From positions 1 to 34,065 of the IMG/VR virus record IMGVR_UViG_3300034683_000229: a DNA stretch of 34,065 nt; one strand, given 5' to 3'. Source of the stretch: a virus. Under the pieces are notes generated by a model. It saw only the letters and a program-made list of their open reading frames with translations, was not told the origin of the DNA and searched no databases. The first letter of the stretch is position 1. Each line of letters opens with the position of its first letter. The translations under genes were made by a program, and so were the position numbers. This document shows, in pieces, positions 31,092-34,065 of the stretch.

Positions 31092-31881
31092 TTACATTTT
31101 CTCCTTTCTTCTTTGATTTCACAGGTTTTAGATAGTCCCATTTGTACCAATCGTATGACTTTTTATAATATGAATACTTTTTGCCTGTAAATTCTTTGGT
31201 ATTATATACGCCTGTAAATGGATTAATTTGTACTATTGTATCCTCCACTATATCAACGGGTAACCATTCATAATCTTGAAATTCTGGCAATAAATCCATG
31301 GCGTTATATATAATGTTCTTTGTAGAAGCATATATATATACGCCATCTACCATGTTATAATACATGGCAATTGGGTTATTGTGCCTTGCTATATAGACGT
31401 TGCCATCGGCATCTAATATAGTAAACACAAATGAACCCTCTAGCCTTTCACATACGCTTTTTAGCGTGTCTAGATTTAACCTCCCTTCTTTTTCAATTAA
31501 CTGTACAGCTATATAGCTGTCAGTTTCAATTTTAGTTTCCGGTAAATCTTTAAACTCCCACGTATTATATAAAATGCCATTGTGGGCCAATGCAAATTCT
31601 ACATTGGCTTTGCCTGGAAATGGATGGTTATTAAAGTTTCTACTTGCCAACCCCTCAGTTGCAGCCCTAGTATGGCCGATTATAATATCGGTCATACTGG
31701 GCAGCATCCAATCGAATTCTAGCGCCTCCACTGGCGCTTTGTCTATTTTTATATCACCTTCTTTTATATACGCGATACCTGTCGCATCAGTACCGCGTGT
31801 TTGAGAATATATCCCAAGAGCCTTGAACAGGCTCTTGTATTTTGTCGTATCTTGCCCAATTACTCCGAATATACCACACAT
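31078..31881 (-). CDS. stand-alone class II glutamine amidotransferase
   Basis: A 267-aa Ntn-type glutaminase. Met1 would be removed to expose Cys2 (MCGIFGVIG). RGTDATG (29-35), GHTRAATEG (69-77), NNHPF (84-88), HNGILYN (100-106) and ETDSY (119-123) match the glutamine-binding and oxyanion motifs of GlmS/PurF-type domains. No synthetase domain is attached; the C-terminus is a basic, aromatic tail (YSYYKKSYDWYKWDYLKPVK). It should release ammonia from glutamine, presumably for the neighbouring amidoligases. It overlaps both amidoligase genes (22 and 14 bases), so the three should be made together. Confidence 0.92.
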   Translation of the reverse strand: MCGIFGVIGQDTTKYKSLFKALGIYSQTRGTDATGIAYIKEGDIKIDKAPVEALEFDWMLPSMTDIIIGHTRAATEGLASRNFNNHPFPGKANVEFALAHNGILYNTWEFKDLPETKIETDSYIAVQLIEKEGRLNLDTLKSVCERLEGSFVFTILDADGNVYIARHNNPIAMYYNMVDGVYIYASTKNIIYNAMDLLPEFQDYEWLPVDIVEDTIVQINPFTGVYNTKEFTGKKYSYYKKSYDWYKWDYLKPVKSKKKGENVNGRN

Positions 31882-32708
31882 TCAGCATCTCTCCCATCCT
31901 CTTTATATTTATCGCTTAGAGTAATTAATACATTGCCATATTCTAAGTCTAATATATCAACCAATTCACGCAAACAATTTGCGTGAATGACATCCTCAAC
32001 ATCTATATAATTAACCATCTTAGTCAGCAACTCTATATAAGCCGCTGCTATTTCAAAATTGTCACACCCTGGGAAATATCGAAACTCGATAGTCCCACGA
32101 TACCAGTAGGAATGGAGGTTAAACCCCCTATATCTTGCCTGGTTGTATTTCTCTTCCCAATCCGGGAAGGCACTTTCATAATACGCCGTTTTTAAGAGCG
32201 ACATTAATTCGTCTTTATAATCTAGCAAAACTGCTAGATTATCGTTTATATAAGCGACACTTTTAAAAGTGTCGCTTATTTTTTGACACCAGTCATTATC
32301 CCGTCTATCTGGCGGGATAATCTCCATTATAATATCCTCGCCATATTGAGCCATAAACTGGCTCAACTGCCATAATTTATATGAGCTTGTATCGGTGCGG
32401 TCTATATGTATATGTAACCCGCACTGGTCGTCCGTATAAAATCCCACTTCTTCCAGTATATGGAACACCTTCTCTAATATATCCAAGTCGTCCAGCGGTG
32501 GCGATACAAGCTCTATACCACCATAAGACAACGACCCATCGCCTGTTATTTTCCAGGCGTTCCTATAAGCCGCGCCCGTATCCCAATCCACCACTGTTTG
32601 GATACCACGTTTCCTCATGGCATCCAGCAATATACTGGCAGCACGCTCACCGCCAGTGCCATGTATATAGCCCTCAATTTCCACTCCAAATTTAACCGGA
32701 GTTTTCAT
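31860..32708 (-). CDS. amidoligase-family protein, short form
   Basis: A 282-aa protein from the ATG at 32708, GGAGGGAG site. It has the same motifs as the long copy: FGVEIEGYI (7-15), GDGSLSYGGIELVSPP (56-71), CGLHIH (96-101) and ARYRGFNLHSYWYRGTIEFR near 191-210. The two copies are clear paralogues in this core but differ elsewhere, which suggests an old duplication and different substrates or a heteromeric enzyme. Its coding sequence contains five perfect hairpins of 8-15 bp, at 31964-31988, 32217-32242, 32250-32279, 32295-32321 and 32346-32366. Confidence 0.85.
   Translation of the reverse strand: MKTPVKFGVEIEGYIHGTGGERAASILLDAMRKRGIQTVVDWDTGAAYRNAWKITGDGSLSYGGIELVSPPLDDLDILEKVFHILEEVGFYTDDQCGLHIHIDRTDTSSYKLWQLSQFMAQYGEDIIMEIIPPDRRDNDWCQKISDTFKSVAYINDNLAVLLDYKDELMSLLKTAYYESAFPDWEEKYNQARYRGFNLHSYWYRGTIEFRYFPGCDNFEIAAAYIELLTKMVNYIDVEDVIHANCLRELVDILDLEYGNVLITLSDKYKEDGRDAECVVYSE
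32250..32279. repeat. 30-bp perfect palindrome inside the short amidoligase gene
   Basis: Centre at 32264/32265; left half ATAAGCGACACTTTT, right half its exact complement. It encodes ISDTFKSVAYI. On the minus strand it also holds GCGACACT and GCTTATATAAA, like the phage promoter boxes but with 12 instead of 14 nt between them. Confidence 0.9.
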
Positions 32709-32935
32709 TGTACTCCCTCCTCCTCTATATAATAATGGATATATCTGCCCAACTCTGGGCAGCAATTATAATAAGTAAATTCGTTGATGGCATGTTCAAA
32801 TGACATGCCATTTGACTGGCTAATCGGGTGAGGCTTAACCCATGCACTATCAAGCCCTACTTTACAGGGCAAAAGATATATTGTTTTGCCCTGTAAATAT
32901 AGCCGCCGTGCTGTAGGTTTATATACCTGCTTCAT
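32705..32935 (-). CDS. unknown 76-aa phage protein
   Basis: Reads KLYLQ-type start (ARRLYLQGKTIYLLPCKVGL), then SAWVKPHPISQ and NEFTYYNCCPELGRYIHYYI. The GKTIYLLPC...W...P and FxYYNCxxExGRYxxxY blocks match a small family I recall from Bacillota phages; function unknown. AAAGGAGG precedes the ATG. It overlaps the amidoligase start by 4 bases. Three perfect hairpins lie within it, including a 14-bp one at 32861-32897. Confidence 0.72.
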   Translation of the reverse strand: MKQVYKPTARRLYLQGKTIYLLPCKVGLDSAWVKPHPISQSNGMSFEHAINEFTYYNCCPELGRYIHYYIEEEGVQ

Positions 32936-33294
32936 ATAAATACCTCCTTTACCAAGGCTAGATCAATTTCTCCATCAATCCAGCCCAAGTATATTGTATA
33001 GTCTTGGCCTAATATATTATCCAGTTGTTGGTTAAGATAGCTGCTCATCTCAACAAGTAGGCTATCCACCAATAAATCTTTCTCATCGAAATTCCCTGGA
33101 ATTGGCAATCCTACCATTTCCAAAAATTCGTCGTGAGTAAATATGCCGGCCGATGCCGGTATAATCGTATCTAGTATATACTCCCCATCATAAAGAGATG
33201 GAGAAGTTTCCAGCTCTTTTTTGGCCTTCTCTACCGCGGATATAAGCCGCGGTATATTGAACATTTCTTTATAATCAATAGTCTTTGCTTTCAT
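32932..33294 (-). CDS. unknown 120-aa acidic protein
   Basis: The start at 33294 is chosen for AGGAGG 8 bases upstream; an in-frame GTG three codons earlier overlaps that site. Helical (YKEMFNIPRLISAVEKAKKE) with an acidic end (IYLGWIDGEIDLALVKEVF). No family recognised. A hairpin TACCGCGG/CCGCGGTA lies within it at 33232-33254. Confidence 0.62.
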   Translation of the reverse strand: MKAKTIDYKEMFNIPRLISAVEKAKKELETSPSLYDGEYILDTIIPASAGIFTHDEFLEMVGLPIPGNFDEKDLLVDSLLVEMSSYLNQQLDNILGQDYTIYLGWIDGEIDLALVKEVFI

Positions 33295-33394
33295 TGTATA
33301 CACCTCCTAAAATTAACTTTAGATTCCAGTATAAATCCTGTATAGGTATGTATATATACCTTTGCCTTTTTTTGCGTAAACGCCAAGGTTTCAT
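33275..33394 (-). CDS. 39-aa basic peptide
   Basis: Reads MKPWRLRKKRQRYIYIPIQD and ends GGVYNESKDY. AAGGAGG lies 5 bases before the ATG at 33394. The highly basic N-terminus could bind nucleic acid. It overlaps the next gene's start by 20 bases. Function unknown; small size lowers confidence. Confidence 0.5.
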   Translation of the reverse strand: MKPWRLRKKRQRYIYIPIQDLYWNLKLILGGVYNESKDY

Positions 33395-33413
33395 AATACC
33401 TCCTTGTCCCTCC

Positions 33414-33614
33414 TTATAAAACTTCCTCAACATTGATACCGTTACGCTTGAGTATACGGAATATACGTTCAACTTGTATACGTAAACTTTCCCCCAAGTC
33501 AATGGTCATTTCTGCATTCTCAATTTCTTTGAGATCCATCAATTCACTTCTCAAAGCCCATTTCAGTTTATTTTGGAATTGATCGATTTCCATATCATGT
33601 ATAATCATATCCAT
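33414..33614 (-). CDS. unknown 66-aa helical protein
   Basis: The start at 33614 (MDMIIHDMEIDQFQNKLKWA) is preferred for GAGGAG 6 bases upstream; the frame is open to 33680 without a better site. Two amphipathic helices, the second reading LRIQVERIFRILKRNGINVE. First clear gene of the leftward operon that contains the amidoligases. Function unknown. Confidence 0.6.
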   Translation of the reverse strand: MDMIIHDMEIDQFQNKLKWALRSELMDLKEIENAEMTIDLGESLRIQVERIFRILKRNGINVEEVL

Positions 33615-33746
33615 GGTTACTCCTCTTTCCAATTGTTTATTTTTTGCGCGAGTATATGCAACTTGCATTGCATTACTCACTTAAACACTTTTTTTGTAAA
33701 CGATGTGCAAAAAACTGAATTGTAATAAATTGACATGTAAAAACTT

Positions 33747-33783
33747 ACTACAACAACTTGAAGTGCTTTATTGTTGTTGTAGT
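33747..33783 (-). terminator. hairpin upstream of the leftward operon, terminator-like
   Basis: ACTACAACAAC (33747-33757) and GTTGTTGTAGT (33773-33783) form a perfect 11-bp stem with a 15-nt loop. On the minus strand AAGTTTTT follows, so it may terminate or attenuate transcription entering from the repeat side. The rest of 33615-33855 shows no gene; it is A+T rich, most strongly at 33822-33858. Confidence 0.5.
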
Positions 33784-33855
33784 GATTGGTTACATAGTAA
33801 TAACGATGAGATGGGCAATTTTATTCACGGTTTTAAAAATTTTTTTTATTTTTTT

Positions 33856-34065
33856 GGATAGGCCATGGATAGGCCTTGTAGGCCATGGATAGGCCTTGTA
33901 GGCCATGGATAGGCCTTGTAGGCCATGGATAGGCCTTGTAGGCCATGGATAGGCCTTGTAGGCCATGGATAGGCCTTGTAGGCCATGGATAGGCCTTGTA
34001 GGCCATGGATAGGCCTTGTAGGCCATGGATAGGCCTTGTAGGCCATGGATAGGCCTTGTAGGCCA
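33856..34065. repeat. 20-bp tandem repeat array, at least ten copies, reaching the window end
   Basis: The unit GGCCATGGATAGGCCTTGTA repeats exactly from 33861 to 34060, followed by GGCCA; 33856-33860 is a partial unit. It contains two 6-bp palindromes (CCATGG, AGGCCT), and GGCC recurs every 11 and 9 bp, about once per helical turn. The array directly abuts a tract rich in T (33842-33855). The open frames through it are only translations of the repeat. Unit length and adjacency to an A+T-rich tract resemble replication-origin iterons. Confidence 0.95.

Noticed and set aside
33790-34046. Open frames encoding repeated MAYKAYPWPTRPIHGL units
   Set aside because: A 20-bp tandem repeat read in all three phases gives a 20-residue repeat; no ribosome-binding site or non-repeat protein part. 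The frames are by-products of the array.
33856-34065. CRISPR array
   Set aside because: The units are directly adjacent with no unique spacers and no cas genes are present.

Overview
The window reads as part of a large temperate bacteriophage or prophage of a low-G+C bacterium, most likely a Bacillota host (Clostridia or Negativicutes). The reasons are strong GGAGG ribosome-binding sites, sigma-A-type TTGACA/TATAAT promoters, a large serine recombinase, a 3D-domain cell-wall protein, phage-type replication genes and dozens of tightly packed, overlapping small genes. Host and lifestyle are inferred. No virion structural gene, terminase or repressor is visible. Nearly everything is on the minus strand; the exceptions are the serine recombinase (5924-7606) and a 75-aa gene (29475-29702).

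Layout from left to right. 1-5778: a sigma-70-like factor cut by the window edge, an HU-like protein, a membrane protein, and a dnaE DNA polymerase III alpha gene split by a group I intron carrying a LAGLIDADG homing endonuclease. 5859-7682: the serine recombinase, converging on tRNA-Ala(UGC). 7739-16653: small genes and nucleotide metabolism (guanylate-kinase-like, PnuC-like, thyX, Nudix, a class II ribonucleotide reductase nrdJ split by a second, ORF-less group I intron, deoxyribosyltransferase-like) and a 3D-domain wall hydrolase. 16306-24411: replication and recombination (PD-(D/E)xK nuclease-like, RecA, RuvC, gp32-like SSB, sigma/ECF-like factor, DnaG primase, DnaB helicase, DnaC-like loader, SNF2 helicase). 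24404-29351: small unknown genes, RadC, and a 79-nt RNA that looks like the tRNA-like domain of tmRNA without its messenger part. 29475-33614: two tail-to-tail paralogous small genes, then an amidoligase / class II glutamine amidotransferase / amidoligase operon and small genes. 33856-34065: a 20-bp tandem repeat running to the window end beside an A+T-rich tract.

Main unexplained signals. (1) Six copies of a bipartite motif, GCAACACT-N14-GCTTATATATA, always with exactly 14 nt between the boxes and 17-48 nt before a minus-strand gene. They look like phage-specific promoters, plausibly read by one of the two phage sigma-like factors. (2) The mini-tmRNA-like RNA, with the G3:U70 alanine identity pair. 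(3) The amidoligase-glutaminase operon. (4) A cluster of about sixteen perfect hairpins, some with 11-15 bp stems, inside the coding sequences of that operon. (5) Two related group I introns, one directly after the radical-cysteine codon of nrdJ.

The genes fit a phage that makes its own dNTPs (NrdJ, ThyX, kinase), replicates with its own polymerase, helicase, loader, primase and SSB, recombines with RecA/RuvC, and switches from host sigma-A promoters to its own promoter class. All functions were read from sequence motifs by eye; no database search was run.
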